Positions 27,699 to 37,197 of a stretch of 64,000 bases of DNA are shown one piece after another. This DNA is from Myxococcota bacterium (lineage in GTDB: Bacteria; Myxococcota; B64-G9). A model generated the notes under the pieces. That model searched no databases, was not told the origin of the DNA, and worked only from the letters and a program-made list of their open reading frames with translations. The stretch lies in NCBI GenBank assembly GCA_022710975.1, contig JAKLGA010000001.1, positions 186,001 through 250,000 of the forward strand, written 5' to 3'. The number at the start of each line of letters is the position of its first letter. Positions within the stretch are counted from its first letter, which is position 1. Both the position numbers and the translations under genes were made by a program.

Positions 27699-30383
27699 AT
27701 GCGCGCGCGCACCTCGACCTGGCTGCTGTGGCTCGCCGCCCTCGGGGCGGCCGGCTGCACGCAGTCGAACGTCTACTCGAACAACATCGAGCCCAACGTG
27801 CCCAACAAGATCACCATCTCGGGCACCGTGTGCACCGACGATCCCGCCGAGCGCCAGTTCCCGGTGCGGGTGATGTTCCTGGTGGACACCTCGGGCAGCA
27901 TGGGGGAGAACGACGCCGAGGCGCGCCGTCAGAGTGCGGTGCAGGCCATCGTCAACCGCTACGCCACCTCGCCCAACTACACCTTCGCCGTGGTCAAGTT
28001 CGCCGGCCAGGCGGTCCAGCTCACCGCGGATCCGCTCAGCCAGAGCGGGTACACCAAGAACCTGGCGGTGCTGAACGACGCCATCTACGAGCTGGCCTCG
28101 GTCGACCCGTGCGAGAATGGCTGCCGCGACTGGATCGGGGCGCTGTCGCTGGCCTCCAGCATCTTCACCGGAGACGTGCTGATCACCAACCCGGGCGCCC
28201 TGTCCCGGACCCGGTACGTGTTCATCTTCGTGGCCAACGGCCCCCCGGACCCGGGCCTGAGCGCCGGGGACCTCAACAACGACGGCGCCGTGGCCGCCGT
28301 CAAGGCGCAGCTCGTGGCCGCGGTGGAGGATCTGGCGGACTTCGGCCAGGACAAGGGCGCCGCCGAGGTGGCCTTCCACGCCATCCAGCTCGACAACATC
28401 CCGGGCATGTGCGCCGGCCTGCCGGCGGGTGACCCGCCGCGCTACTGCAGCTCGAACAAGCCCTGCCCGGCCAACTGCGCCGGCGGCGAGGCCTGCGAGG
28501 ACGCGGGGCTGCGCCGCTGCACCGACGACCTGAGCGTGGGCTGCGCGACCGACGCCGACTGCGCGGCCGGGCTGTGCCGCGTCACCCAGGTGTGCCTCAA
28601 CGACGCCACCCGCGTGTGCGTGCGCGACGAGACCTGTTGCCCGCGCTACGCCTGCAACGAGCCGCGCCAGCTCGAGAACGAGCGCACCGCCGAGCTGCTG
28701 CAGGCCACGGCCTTCGCCGGCCGCGGCGAGAGCGTGCGTTTCACCACCGGGCCGGAGCTCAACCTGGAGGTCGTCGACCTGGACACGACCCAGGGCGTGT
28801 TCGTCAAGAAGGCCCTGGTGGTGGCCAACACCAACGTGCGCACCCTGTGCGGCGAGGTCGAGGCGGACAGCGACGCGGACGGGCTGAGCGATCTGGAGGA
28901 GGCCTGCTACGCCGAGGTGCTGAGCCGCCGCTGCGACGATCTGCGGCGTTGCGACTGCGTGTCCGAGCCCTGGGACAAGGTGAGCGGCCTCGGCTCCGAC
29001 ACCGACCCGACCAAGGCCGACACCGACGGGGACGGCCTGGGCGATCTGCTGGAGATGCTGTTCGCCACCGTCGACCTGGACCCGCTGCGGGTCGACGTGC
29101 CCCAGGCCTGCCTGGAGCTCGAGCGGCCCTACAAGGACCTGGACTCCGACGGGTTGAACGACTGCGAGGAGCAGGTGCTGGGCACCGACCGCAGCTTGTT
29201 CGACAGCGATCGCGATGGCTACCCGGACGTGCTCGAGTTCCGCGCCGGCGCGAACTACCTGCGGGCGGACAACCTGCACGACAGCGACATGGACGGGCTG
29301 AAGAACGGCCGGGAGCTCGAGGAGCACCTGGACCCGCAGTGCAACGACACCACGGCCCGCTCCGGCGGCTCCTACCGCTACGATCTGGTGGACGAGGGGC
29401 TGAAGACGCTGCCCTTCATCAGCCAGCCGCGGGCGGTGACCGGCGTGAAGGCCACCGACGTGTCCCCGCGCTCTCCGGCCGGCGCCGGCAAGCTGTTCTT
29501 CTACCCGGCCGGCACCAGCCGGGCGGACGGCGGGCTGCGGGACGTGCCCGCGCTGGCCTGGGCCTTCCCGGCGGACGCGCAGATCGGTCCGGAGGTGCCG
29601 CTGACCGGCAGCGGCGACTACGTGCTGTTCGCCGCCTGCGCCTGCGTGCAGGACTGCCCGGCCGGCTGCGCGCCGGGCGAGTGGTGCAACCCGAACACCG
29701 GCGGCTGCGAGCCGGACGCCTGCGCGGGCAAGAGCTGCACCTCCACGGAGACCTGCGATCCGACCGAGGGGCGCTGCATCGTGGACTGCCAGCGGGCCGA
29801 CTGCCCCGTGGGCGAGCGCTGCGACCCGCTGCTCGGCCGCTGCCTGACCGATCGCTGCCTGAGCCTGGACTGCTCCGGCGGCCTGGAGTGCGATCCCGAG
29901 TCCGGCGTGTGCTCGGCCCCGCCTTGCGCCTCGTGGTCCTGCCCCGCCGGCCGGCGCGTGGACCCCTCGCAGAAGCCGGTCTGGATCACCGTGCGCGTGG
30001 ACGCCGCGCTGCTGCCCCAGTCGGGTTGTTTCTGCGACGGTTCGGACGCCATGGAGCCCTGCGTGAGCGACGCCACCTGCCCCATCAACTCGGTCTGCCG
30101 CCTGCGCGAGGCGCTGGTGGTGGGCGTGGCGCAGAAGAACTGCATCTCCTTCAAGGTCAAGAACGTCACCCTGGTGGAGACCCTGGAGACCCAGCCCGGC
30201 TTAGGCGCGGGCTTCAACAACATCTTCATCTACTTCGCCCAGACGCCGCTGGACAACCCCTACGCCTTCTCCATCTTCCGGGTTGCGCTGGTGCAGATGC
30301 GGTACTACAAAGGCGTGAAGGAGCCCAACTGGTCGGAGGCGCCGCTGTCCGACGCCGACTTCTTCCCCATCGAAGAGAAGTGA
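27699..30383 (+). CDS. Von Willebrand A lipoprotein (VWA 3)
   Basis: 894 residues, lipobox GAAGC (Cys20). VWA domain with the most canonical MIDAS of the three (DTSGSMG, near residue 62), a Cys-rich insert (about 230-325), TSP3-like units (about 388-548), a second Cys-rich block (about 645-755) and the shared C-terminal module (about 818-894; FNNIFIYFAQTPLDNP, FRVALVQMRYY). The ATG at 27699 is preceded by ACGGAGG. It is the third paralogue of the group and has the same set of parts in a different order of Cys inserts. Confidence 0.85.
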   Translation: MRARTSTWLLWLAALGAAGCTQSNVYSNNIEPNVPNKITISGTVCTDDPAERQFPVRVMFLVDTSGSMGENDAEARRQSAVQAIVNRYATSPNYTFAVVKFAGQAVQLTADPLSQSGYTKNLAVLNDAIYELASVDPCENGCRDWIGALSLASSIFTGDVLITNPGALSRTRYVFIFVANGPPDPGLSAGDLNNDGAVAAVKAQLVAAVEDLADFGQDKGAAEVAFHAIQLDNIPGMCAGLPAGDPPRYCSSNKPCPANCAGGEACEDAGLRRCTDDLSVGCATDADCAAGLCRVTQVCLNDATRVCVRDETCCPRYACNEPRQLENERTAELLQATAFAGRGESVRFTTGPELNLEVVDLDTTQGVFVKKALVVANTNVRTLCGEVEADSDADGLSDLEEACYAEVLSRRCDDLRRCDCVSEPWDKVSGLGSDTDPTKADTDGDGLGDLLEMLFATVDLDPLRVDVPQACLELERPYKDLDSDGLNDCEEQVLGTDRSLFDSDRDGYPDVLEFRAGANYLRADNLHDSDMDGLKNGRELEEHLDPQCNDTTARSGGSYRYDLVDEGLKTLPFISQPRAVTGVKATDVSPRSPAGAGKLFFYPAGTSRADGGLRDVPALAWAFPADAQIGPEVPLTGSGDYVLFAACACVQDCPAGCAPGEWCNPNTGGCEPDACAGKSCTSTETCDPTEGRCIVDCQRADCPVGERCDPLLGRCLTDRCLSLDCSGGLECDPESGVCSAPPCASWSCPAGRRVDPSQKPVWITVRVDAALLPQSGCFCDGSDAMEPCVSDATCPINSVCRLREALVVGVAQKNCISFKVKNVTLVETLETQPGLGAGFNNIFIYFAQTPLDNPYAFSIFRVALVQMRYYKGVKEPNWSEAPLSDADFFPIEEK

Positions 30384-30411
30384 CCTGCCGGGTCACGAGA
30401 GGGAGCCCAAG

Positions 30412-31326
30412 ATGCGAGGCACGGCGTGCTGGCTGGTGTGGATCGGGGTGGGGTGGGCGTTGCTGGGGGCGGCCGGCTGCGGGGAGGAGACGCCCGTGTG
30501 CGGGGAGGGGTACGACGGCGTGCCGGTGATCATCCCGGACTCCACCCAGCTCGAGACCTTCTGGGTGGGGGCGGTCGGGGTCGACGAGCTCGAGGTGGTG
30601 GGCTTCGGCGCCAGCCACGACACCCTGGTGCAGGCCAACTTCAACGACTTCACCGACTACCGCGTGCAGCTCGCGCCCACCATCGCCTTCAGCGAGGCCT
30701 GCTTCGTGTACACCGGCCAGCCGGTCGTCACCGGCAGCGCGGAGCCCCTGCAGATCGAGCGGGTGGTCTTCCGCGGCCTGGCCGGCGGCGAGCAGACCCT
30801 GACGCCCGACGAGTTCCGCCACATCGAGGGGGTCCTGCTGCCGGAGCGCGGCTTCGCCGAGCCGGCCATCGAGATCGAGCTGTTCTCCGGCGCCGGCGCC
30901 GAGGACTTCCCGCCCTTCGCGGAGTCCATCGCCGCGCCGGAGGCCCCCGTGCTCGAGAGCCTGGACGGCCAGCCCGGGGACGGCCTGGCCACCGGGGCGC
31001 TCGCCCTGGGCGTGGCCGTCGAGCGCGTCGCGCCGCTGCGGGTGTGCTGGACGCCGGCCGCGGGCGACTACGTGGAGGTGAAGATCCTCCCGGGCGCGGG
31101 CTCGGGCACCCCGTACGGCAAGCTGCGCTGCATCACCTTCGACGACGGCTGCCTGGAGATCCCGGGCGCCGCCCTGGGGCAGCTGGCCCTGGACTCGGCC
31201 ACCAACTTCCGCTTCCGCCTCGAGCGCCACAACTTCCTGCTGCACTCCGAGCAGGCGGGCGGGGTGACGAGGGCGGCCACGCTGATCGACGTGAGCTCGA
31301 GCGTCGAGGGCGTGGTGTTGCGTTAG
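30412..31326 (+). CDS. Lipoprotein, function unknown
   Basis: A 304-residue protein with a lipoprotein signal (LLGAAGC, Cys23). The mature part is beta-rich, with scattered Cys and no recognised domain. It starts 28 bases after VWA 3 with a GAGGGAGCC sequence upstream and is followed by another lipoprotein after 21 bases. It therefore belongs to the same lipoprotein run. Confidence 0.75.
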   Translation: MRGTACWLVWIGVGWALLGAAGCGEETPVCGEGYDGVPVIIPDSTQLETFWVGAVGVDELEVVGFGASHDTLVQANFNDFTDYRVQLAPTIAFSEACFVYTGQPVVTGSAEPLQIERVVFRGLAGGEQTLTPDEFRHIEGVLLPERGFAEPAIEIELFSGAGAEDFPPFAESIAAPEAPVLESLDGQPGDGLATGALALGVAVERVAPLRVCWTPAAGDYVEVKILPGAGSGTPYGKLRCITFDDGCLEIPGAALGQLALDSATNFRFRLERHNFLLHSEQAGGVTRAATLIDVSSSVEGVVLR

Positions 31327-31347
31327 CCGCGAGCAGGGCAGGGGACC

Positions 31348-31848
31348 ATGAGCGCGAGGACTGCGTCCAGGTGGCCCGGGGGGCGGCTGGTCGGGCTGAT
31401 CGCCTGGCTGGCCGCGCTGTCCGGCTGCGGGGTGAGCGAGGGCGACTTCATCGCCGGCGCCGATCCGGATCCCTGTCAGGGCAACGTGCCCGTGTGCGCC
31501 ACCTCCGCCGGCTGCGTGCTGGCCGAGACCAAGTACATGGAGGGGGACTTCCCCGGCCTGGCCAGCTTCGTGGTGACCACCCCGGCGGACACCACCATCG
31601 AGGTCAGGCTGTTCTTCAAGACCCGGGTGCACCCGGGCGAGGACACCGAGTTCGTCTGGTACGAACCGGGCTGCGGCGACAGCTACGTGTGGGAGTCCGG
31701 CGGCATCGACATGTTCTCCAAGGCCGGCGCCGATCGGGTCTTCAGCCACTCCCACATGGTGCGGCGGGCCGGCGACCACCTGATCGAGGTCTACTCCGAC
31801 GCCACCACGCACTACTTCCTGCGGGTGGGGCTGTCCACCCCGGGCTGA
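31348..31848 (+). CDS. Small lipoprotein, function unknown
   Basis: 166 residues with a lipoprotein signal (LAALSGC, Cys27). The mature part has a beta-rich pattern ending in HLIEVYSDATTHYFLRVGL, like a compact PPC/jelly-roll fold, but the match is only by eye. Four or so Cys near residues 45-60 and in the middle resemble neighbours. It ends 9 bases before the next start. Confidence 0.72.
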   Translation: MSARTASRWPGGRLVGLIAWLAALSGCGVSEGDFIAGADPDPCQGNVPVCATSAGCVLAETKYMEGDFPGLASFVVTTPADTTIEVRLFFKTRVHPGEDTEFVWYEPGCGDSYVWESGGIDMFSKAGADRVFSHSHMVRRAGDHLIEVYSDATTHYFLRVGLSTPG

Positions 31849-31857
31849 GCCCCCCGG

Positions 31858-34257
31858 ATGAGCCAGGCGCCCGCCCTCACCCCGCGGCCCGTCTACCCGG
31901 GCCTGCTGCTGCTCGCCGCGGCCACCCTGCTGCTCGAGGTGGCCCTGACCCGCATCCTGTCGGTGGCGCTGTGGTACCACTTCGCCTTCATGGTGGTGTC
32001 CACGGCCCTGTTCGGGCTGGGTTTCGCCGGGGTGGCCCTGTCCGTGCGCCGGGCGCCGGAGCGCATCTCGGACCGGCTGCTCGGGGGCGCCGCGCTGTCG
32101 GCGCCGCTGGCCTTCGCCGGCGGCTACGCGCTCTTCAACGCCGTACCCTTCGAACCGTTCTCCTTGGGCCTGGACCCGCTGCAGTGGCTGTGGATGCCGC
32201 TCAGCTACCTGAGCGTGACCCTGCCCTTCTTCTGCTCGGGCTTGACCATCGCGGCGCTCCTCACCCGCCACGCGGCCTCGGTCCACCGCCTGTACCTGGC
32301 CGACCTGCTGGGCGCAGGGCTGGGCAGCCTGGCGGTGGTGGTGCTGCTGCCCTGGCTGGGCGGGGCGGGCAGCGTGCTGGCCGCCGCGGCCCTGGCCGCG
32401 CTGGGGGCGGCGCTCCTGTGCTGGCCCGGCCCCCGCCGGCTGGCCTGGGCGGCGCTCGCGCTGGGCCTCGCGCTCGGCGGCGCCGCGCCCTGGGGCGAGG
32501 AGCTCCTGCCGCTGCGGGTGAGCGCGGACAAGGTGACCGGTGACGGCCGCCCGGTCGGCGAGGTGCTCGAGGACGGGCGCGTGCACCTGGCCGAGGCCTG
32601 GAACACCATCTCGCGCGTGGACGTGATCGAGCACCGCGCGGGAGGCCGCGTCCAGCGCAGCGTGCTGATCGACGCCGGCACGGCCGTCACCCGGCTGGCC
32701 CACCCGGGCGGGCCCATCGCGGAGCTCGGGCCCACCCAGGACGAGGAGGCCTTCTTCCTCCAGCTCCTCGCCCGGCCCAGGGTGCTGGTGGTCGGCTCCG
32801 GCGGCGGGCGCGAGGTGCTGCTGGCGCTGCGCAACGGCGCTGCCCAGGTGGTCGGGGTGGAGATCAACCCGGCCATCAACGAGCTGGTGGCCGAGCGCAT
32901 GGCGGACTTCACCGGGGGCCTGTACCAGGACCCGCGGGTGGTGGTGCACACGGACGAGGCGCGCAGCTTCATCCGCCGCGACTCGACGCGCTACGACCTG
33001 ATCCACCTGCCGCACACCATCTCCAACGCCGCCATGAGCTCCGGCTCCCTCAGCCTGGCGGAGAACCACCTGATGACCAGGGAGGCCTTCGAGGACTACC
33101 TGGCCCACCTGGCCCCGAGCGGGGTGCTGCTGGTGACCCGGCCCGAGGCGCACCTGCCGCGCCTGGTGACCACGCTCCGGGCGGCGCTCGCGCGGCGCGC
33201 CCCCGCGGCGGGCTCAGGGCTGCCGGATCCGGGCCTGCCGGGGGATGTCCTGCTGTGGCGCGCGCCCGCCGCGGGTCCGGGCCAGAGCTTCTACGGGGGC
33301 ATGGCCTTCGTGCTGCGCCCGCTCTCGGCCGAGGAGGTGGAGCGTTTCCGGGCGCGCCTGACCGCCCGCCGGCTCGAGCCGCTCTACCTGCCCGGGGATC
33401 CCCCGGGGGGGATGTACGCCCGGCTGCTCGCGGAGCCCTCGCCGGAGACGGTGCCCGTGCCCTTCGCCGCCATCCTCACGCCGGCCACCGACGACCGGCC
33501 CTTCTTCAACCAGCGGGTGCCGTTCTCCGAGATCGGCTGGGACGACCTGGCCGGGGTGTTCTCCCGAGGTCGGGATGGGCGCATGGCCCTCGAGGACCGG
33601 CCGGTGGCCGAGAGCTCGCTGCTGGTGCTGCTGGCAGAGATCGCCGCGCTGGGCGTGCTGCTCATCCTGGGCCCGCTGTGGGTGTTCCGGCGGCGGGCCC
33701 TGGCCGGCCGGGGCCGCCTGCGCACGCTGGGCGCCTTCGTGGGCCTGGGACTGGCCTTCATCGTCGTGGAGGTGGGCCTGCTGCAGCGTCTGAACCTGTA
33801 CCTGGGCAGGCCGGTGGTGCTGTTCTCCACCGTGCTGGGCAGCCTGCTGCTGGCTTCTGGCCTGGGCTCGGCCTTCGCCAGGCGCTTCAGCGCCGCGAGC
33901 GCGCCCCGCTGGGCGGCCTGGGCCGCGGGTGGCGCGGCGGCCGCGATGTCCGCGCTGGCTCCGCTGCTGGACGCCAGCCTGGCCTGGCCGCTGCCCGCGC
34001 GCGTGGCGATGGCGGCGGCGCTGGTGGCCGCGCCTGGCTTCGCCATGGGCATGCCCTTCCCGCTGCTCGTACGCCAGCTCGAGCAGACCTTCCCGGAGCG
34101 CATCCCCTGGGCCTGGGGGGTGAACGGCTTCGCCTCGGTGGTGGGCTCGGTGGGCGCGGTGGTGCTGGGCATGACGGCTGGCTTCACGGCCGTCCTGTGG
34201 ATCGGGGTGGGCCTGTACGGCCTGACCGGCCTGGTGGCGCGGTTGCCCTCGAAGTAG
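31858..34257 (+). CDS. Polytopic spermidine-synthase-like membrane protein
   Basis: A 799-residue membrane protein. The N-terminal ~230 residues are seven or so hydrophobic helices, the middle (about 300-460) is a spermidine-synthase-type SAM-binding domain with VLVVGSGGGREVLLAL and VVGVEINPAI, and the C-terminal third has more membrane helices ending near residue 795. Fused forms like this are common in proteobacteria, but the substrate is unknown; polyamine synthesis is not certain. It begins 9 bases after a lipoprotein gene, at ATG 31858. The next gene is the Rieske protein, 21 bases on. Confidence 0.82.
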   Translation: MSQAPALTPRPVYPGLLLLAAATLLLEVALTRILSVALWYHFAFMVVSTALFGLGFAGVALSVRRAPERISDRLLGGAALSAPLAFAGGYALFNAVPFEPFSLGLDPLQWLWMPLSYLSVTLPFFCSGLTIAALLTRHAASVHRLYLADLLGAGLGSLAVVVLLPWLGGAGSVLAAAALAALGAALLCWPGPRRLAWAALALGLALGGAAPWGEELLPLRVSADKVTGDGRPVGEVLEDGRVHLAEAWNTISRVDVIEHRAGGRVQRSVLIDAGTAVTRLAHPGGPIAELGPTQDEEAFFLQLLARPRVLVVGSGGGREVLLALRNGAAQVVGVEINPAINELVAERMADFTGGLYQDPRVVVHTDEARSFIRRDSTRYDLIHLPHTISNAAMSSGSLSLAENHLMTREAFEDYLAHLAPSGVLLVTRPEAHLPRLVTTLRAALARRAPAAGSGLPDPGLPGDVLLWRAPAAGPGQSFYGGMAFVLRPLSAEEVERFRARLTARRLEPLYLPGDPPGGMYARLLAEPSPETVPVPFAAILTPATDDRPFFNQRVPFSEIGWDDLAGVFSRGRDGRMALEDRPVAESSLLVLLAEIAALGVLLILGPLWVFRRRALAGRGRLRTLGAFVGLGLAFIVVEVGLLQRLNLYLGRPVVLFSTVLGSLLLASGLGSAFARRFSAASAPRWAAWAAGGAAAAMSALAPLLDASLAWPLPARVAMAAALVAAPGFAMGMPFPLLVRQLEQTFPERIPWAWGVNGFASVVGSVGAVVLGMTAGFTAVLWIGVGLYGLTGLVARLPSK

Positions 34258-34278
34258 TACACTCCCCCGCCACGAGTC

Positions 34279-34824
34279 ATGCCACAAGCCATGGACGACA
34301 AGCCCGCCGCCCCCGCCCCGCCGTCCGCGGACGCCGGCGCCGGCTCGCCGCGCCGGGAGTTTCTGGCCCGCCTGGGCGCCTGGGTGGCCGGAGGAGCGGG
34401 CCTGGCCGCCCTGGCCGGGGCGGTGCGCTTCGTCTCGACCGACGTCCGCGCTGGACCCGCCGCGCGCTTCGCGCTTGGGCTGGCCGCCGACTTCAAGATC
34501 CGCACCCTCACCTGGCTGCGGCGGCGCGACCTGTTCGTGCTGCACGACGACGGCGGTTTCGGGGCCTTCTCGGCCCGCTGCACCCACCTGGGCTGCACGG
34601 TGCAGCGCACGGCCGAGGGCTTCCGTTGCCCCTGCCACGGAGCGCGGTTCGATCCGCTGGGGCAGCCCATCAGCGGTCCGGCCCGCCGGCCGCTGCCCTG
34701 GTTCCGGGTGTGGCTGGAACCGGACGGGCGGCTGTGGGTGGACACCTCGCGGCCCGTCGAGGGAGGCACCCGGCCGGCCGCGGAGTTGAGCGCGGTGCCG
34801 ACGCCTGACGGGGGGCGCGCATGA
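34279..34824 (+). CDS. Rieske [2Fe-2S] protein
   Basis: 181 residues: a Tat-like RRxFL N-terminal motif (RREFLARLG), one membrane anchor ([17 protein letters not shown]) and a C-terminal Rieske domain with both cluster motifs, CTHLGC (residues about 99-104) and CPCHG (about 117-121). It carries electrons between quinol and cytochrome c in bc/b6f complexes. The start may be ATG 34279 or the second ATG at 34291; no clear Shine-Dalgarno decides. Its stop overlaps the cytochrome b start (ATGA), so the two are coupled. Confidence 0.93.
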   Translation: MPQAMDDKPAAPAPPSADAGAGSPRREFLARLGAWVAGGAGLAALAGAVRFVSTDVRAGPAARFALGLAADFKIRTLTWLRRRDLFVLHDDGGFGAFSARCTHLGCTVQRTAEGFRCPCHGARFDPLGQPISGPARRPLPWFRVWLEPDGRLWVDTSRPVEGGTRPAAELSAVPTPDGGRA

Positions 34825-36182
34825 GCTTCCTGGGCGCGCTGCTCGAGAACCTGCGCCTGCTGCCGCGGCGGGCGTGGCGCGAGCTGCGGCCCGGCCGCGA
34901 CCCGCTCCCGCCGGGCGGCGACGAGGCCTCCCGGCGCCTGCGGCGGGCGTTCGTGCTCCACCTGCACCCGCTCCGGGTGACCGAGCGGGCGCTCTCGCCC
35001 TGGGTCACCCTGGGGCTCGGTCTGCTGACCGGGACCCTGTTCCTGGCCCTTGCCCTGAGCGGCGCGCTGCTGATGGTCTACTACGTGCCCAGCCCGGAGC
35101 GGGCGCACGCCAGCATGCTGGACCTGCAGCACGCGGTGGCCTTCGGCGCGTTCCTGCGGGCCGTGCACCGCTGGGCTGCGCACGGCATGCTGGTGACGGT
35201 CGGACTGCACTTGCTGCGCGTGACCGCCCAGGGGGCCTACCGGCGGCGGGAGCTGAACTGGCTGCTCGGGCTCGGGCTGCTCGGCACGACCCTGGGGCTG
35301 GCCTTCACCGGCTACCTGTTGCCCTGGGACCAGCGCAGCTTCTGGGCGGTGACCGTGTCGGCCAACCTGCTGGATCACGTGCCCTGGCTGGGGGCCTGGC
35401 TCAAGGCGCTGTTCCTGGGGGGCGACCAGGTCGGCCCGGCGGCGCTGGTGCGCTTCTACGCCCTGCACGTGGCGGTGCTGCCCGCGCTCCTGCTCGGCCT
35501 GCTGGCGCTCCACCTGTGGCGCCTGCGAAAGGACGGCGGGCTGGCTGCCTCGGCCGGCCAGCCGGCCCTGGTGCCCGCCTGGCCGCACCTGGTGTTGCGC
35601 GAGGCAGCCGTGGCCCTGGCCGCGCTGGCGGCGGTGTGCACCCTGGCCGCGTTGCTGGACGCCCCCCTGGGCGCGCCGATCGATCCGCACCTGCCCTCGA
35701 ACCCGGAGAAGGCCCCCTGGTACTTCGTGTGGGTCCAGGAGATGGTGTCCTACTCGGCGCCGGTGGGCGGGGTGATCTTCCCCGGGTTGCTCGGCCTGCT
35801 CCTGTGCCTGCTGCCCTTCCTGGACCGGGAGGACGAGGGGCTGGGCCGCTGGTTCGGCCCGGGCCGGGTGCGCGCCTGGGCGCTCGGCTGGGGCGGCGCG
35901 GGCCTGCTGGCCTTCGTGGCCTTCGAGGCGCTCTACCTCGGGGCCCAGGCAGGCGGGGACGCGCCCGCCTCCGACCTGTGGAATCCGGCCACCGGCATGC
36001 TGCTGGTCGCCGGCCTGGCCTTCCTCGGCGCCGGGACGCTCGCCCGCTCGACGCGCGCGGCCTGCCTGGCGTGCCTGCTGGTGCTACTCGTGGCGCTGGT
36101 CGGTTTCATGGCGGTGGGCCAGTGCCGGGGACCCGACTGGGTGTTCTACTGGCCCTGGGAGGCGTGGCCCGGTGGCGTTTGA
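34821..36182 (+). CDS. Cytochrome b of a bc/b6f-like complex (b6 and subunit IV fused)
   Basis: A 453-residue polytopic protein. Helix B carries [15 protein letters not shown] with the two haem His 14 residues apart, and helix D carries [16 protein letters not shown] with 15 residues between them, the spacing of b6 rather than mitochondrial cytochrome b. Near residue 300 is [13 protein letters not shown], the quinol-site region of subunit IV (normally PEWY). At least eight hydrophobic helices are visible. It oxidises quinol and passes electrons to the Rieske protein. The ATG overlaps the end of the Rieske gene and its own stop overlaps the cytochrome c start. Confidence 0.92.
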   Translation: MSFLGALLENLRLLPRRAWRELRPGRDPLPPGGDEASRRLRRAFVLHLHPLRVTERALSPWVTLGLGLLTGTLFLALALSGALLMVYYVPSPERAHASMLDLQHAVAFGAFLRAVHRWAAHGMLVTVGLHLLRVTAQGAYRRRELNWLLGLGLLGTTLGLAFTGYLLPWDQRSFWAVTVSANLLDHVPWLGAWLKALFLGGDQVGPAALVRFYALHVAVLPALLLGLLALHLWRLRKDGGLAASAGQPALVPAWPHLVLREAAVALAALAAVCTLAALLDAPLGAPIDPHLPSNPEKAPWYFVWVQEMVSYSAPVGGVIFPGLLGLLLCLLPFLDREDEGLGRWFGPGRVRAWALGWGGAGLLAFVAFEALYLGAQAGGDAPASDLWNPATGMLLVAGLAFLGAGTLARSTRAACLACLLVLLVALVGFMAVGQCRGPDWVFYWPWEAWPGGV

Positions 36183-37197
36183 ACCCACACGCGACGGCCG
36201 CCGCGCCGCCCTCGCGCTGCTGCTGGCTGCCCTGGCGCTGGCCGGAGCGCTCGTGCTCGCGGCCGTGCGGGCCTGGACGCCCGCCTGGCGCAGCACCCAG
36301 GCGGAGTTCCAGGCGCTCGGCCTGGCGGCCGACGAGGGCGCGCTTGGCCTGCAGCAAGGCGTGAACTGTGCCGGCGAGGTGGAGCGCTGCACGAGTTGCC
36401 ACCTGGCCGTGCGCCGGCCGGAGCTCGGCGGCCGGGCGCTGCCGATCCCCTTCCGGCCCCACCCGGGGGATCTCCTGCGGCTCCACCCGCCGCGGGTCGG
36501 CTGCACCGACTGCCACGGCGGCCTGGGGAGGGCGCTCGGCCTGCCGGCGGCCCACGCCATGCCGGACGGCGAGTCGCCCGAGCCGCAGCTCCGCGGCGCC
36601 CACCAGCAGGCCCGCTGCGCCCGCTGCCACCTGCCGAGCGCGGCCCTGGGCATGCCCCGCGTGGTGTCGGGCGCCGATCTCTACCTCGAGCTCGGCTGCG
36701 CCCTGTGCCACCCGCTGTCCGCGGGCGGGCGGGGTGGCTTCGACTTCGGACCCGAGCTGCGCGCCCTCGGCCGGCGCAGCCCGCGTGCCCTCGAGACCAG
36801 CCTGATCGACCCCACCGCCAACTTCCCCGACTCCAGCATGCCTTCCTTCCGCGCCACCTTCGAGGGCCAGCCGGAGGCACTGCTGGACCTGCTGGTCTTC
36901 CTGGAGTCTCTCGGGCTCCCCCCGGGCGGAGACTGCGGCCTCCAGGCGCTGAGCGCGGGCTGGGCCGGGCGACCTTGCGCGGACTGCCACGCCGGCCCGG
37001 GCGGTGAGGCCGCCGGGCGCTTCGTCCACCGCTGCGACCACCTGCGCGCGCGCGCCGAGGAGCTCCGCTGCGCCCGCTGCCACCCGGGCGAGATCCCCCC
37101 GGCCGGGCCAGGCGGCGGGGAGTGCCCGGCGGTGGCCGTCCAGCGCGGGGCGTGCGGGGTGTGCCACCTGGTGGCGGATCCGGAGGTCGGCCCGTGA
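36172..37197 (+). CDS. Membrane-anchored heptaheme cytochrome c
   Basis: 341 residues with one N-terminal anchor (ALALLLAALALAGALVLAA) and seven CxxCH haem motifs: CTSCH, CTDCH, CARCH, CALCH, CADCH, CARCH and CGVCH. Around the fourth haem is a class-I-like cytochrome c domain with a possible Met ligand (DSSMPSF). It probably sits in the periplasm and takes electrons from the Rieske/cytochrome b pair or from the flavoprotein downstream. GTG 36172 overlaps the cytochrome b stop. Length is longer than normal cytochrome c1 or f, so it is an alternative partner. Confidence 0.9.
   Translation: MAFEPTRDGRRAALALLLAALALAGALVLAAVRAWTPAWRSTQAEFQALGLAADEGALGLQQGVNCAGEVERCTSCHLAVRRPELGGRALPIPFRPHPGDLLRLHPPRVGCTDCHGGLGRALGLPAAHAMPDGESPEPQLRGAHQQARCARCHLPSAALGMPRVVSGADLYLELGCALCHPLSAGGRGGFDFGPELRALGRRSPRALETSLIDPTANFPDSSMPSFRATFEGQPEALLDLLVFLESLGLPPGGDCGLQALSAGWAGRPCADCHAGPGGEAAGRFVHRCDHLRARAEELRCARCHPGEIPPAGPGGGECPAVAVQRGACGVCHLVADPEVGP

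Noticed and set aside
22296-29327. Very long antisense open frame (about 2340 codons)
   Set aside because: It lies on the opposite strand of three VWA/PPC lipoprotein genes and has the low-complexity Val/His/Arg-rich makeup of a shadow frame in GC-rich DNA. The plus-strand genes have signal peptides, domains and ribosome sites.
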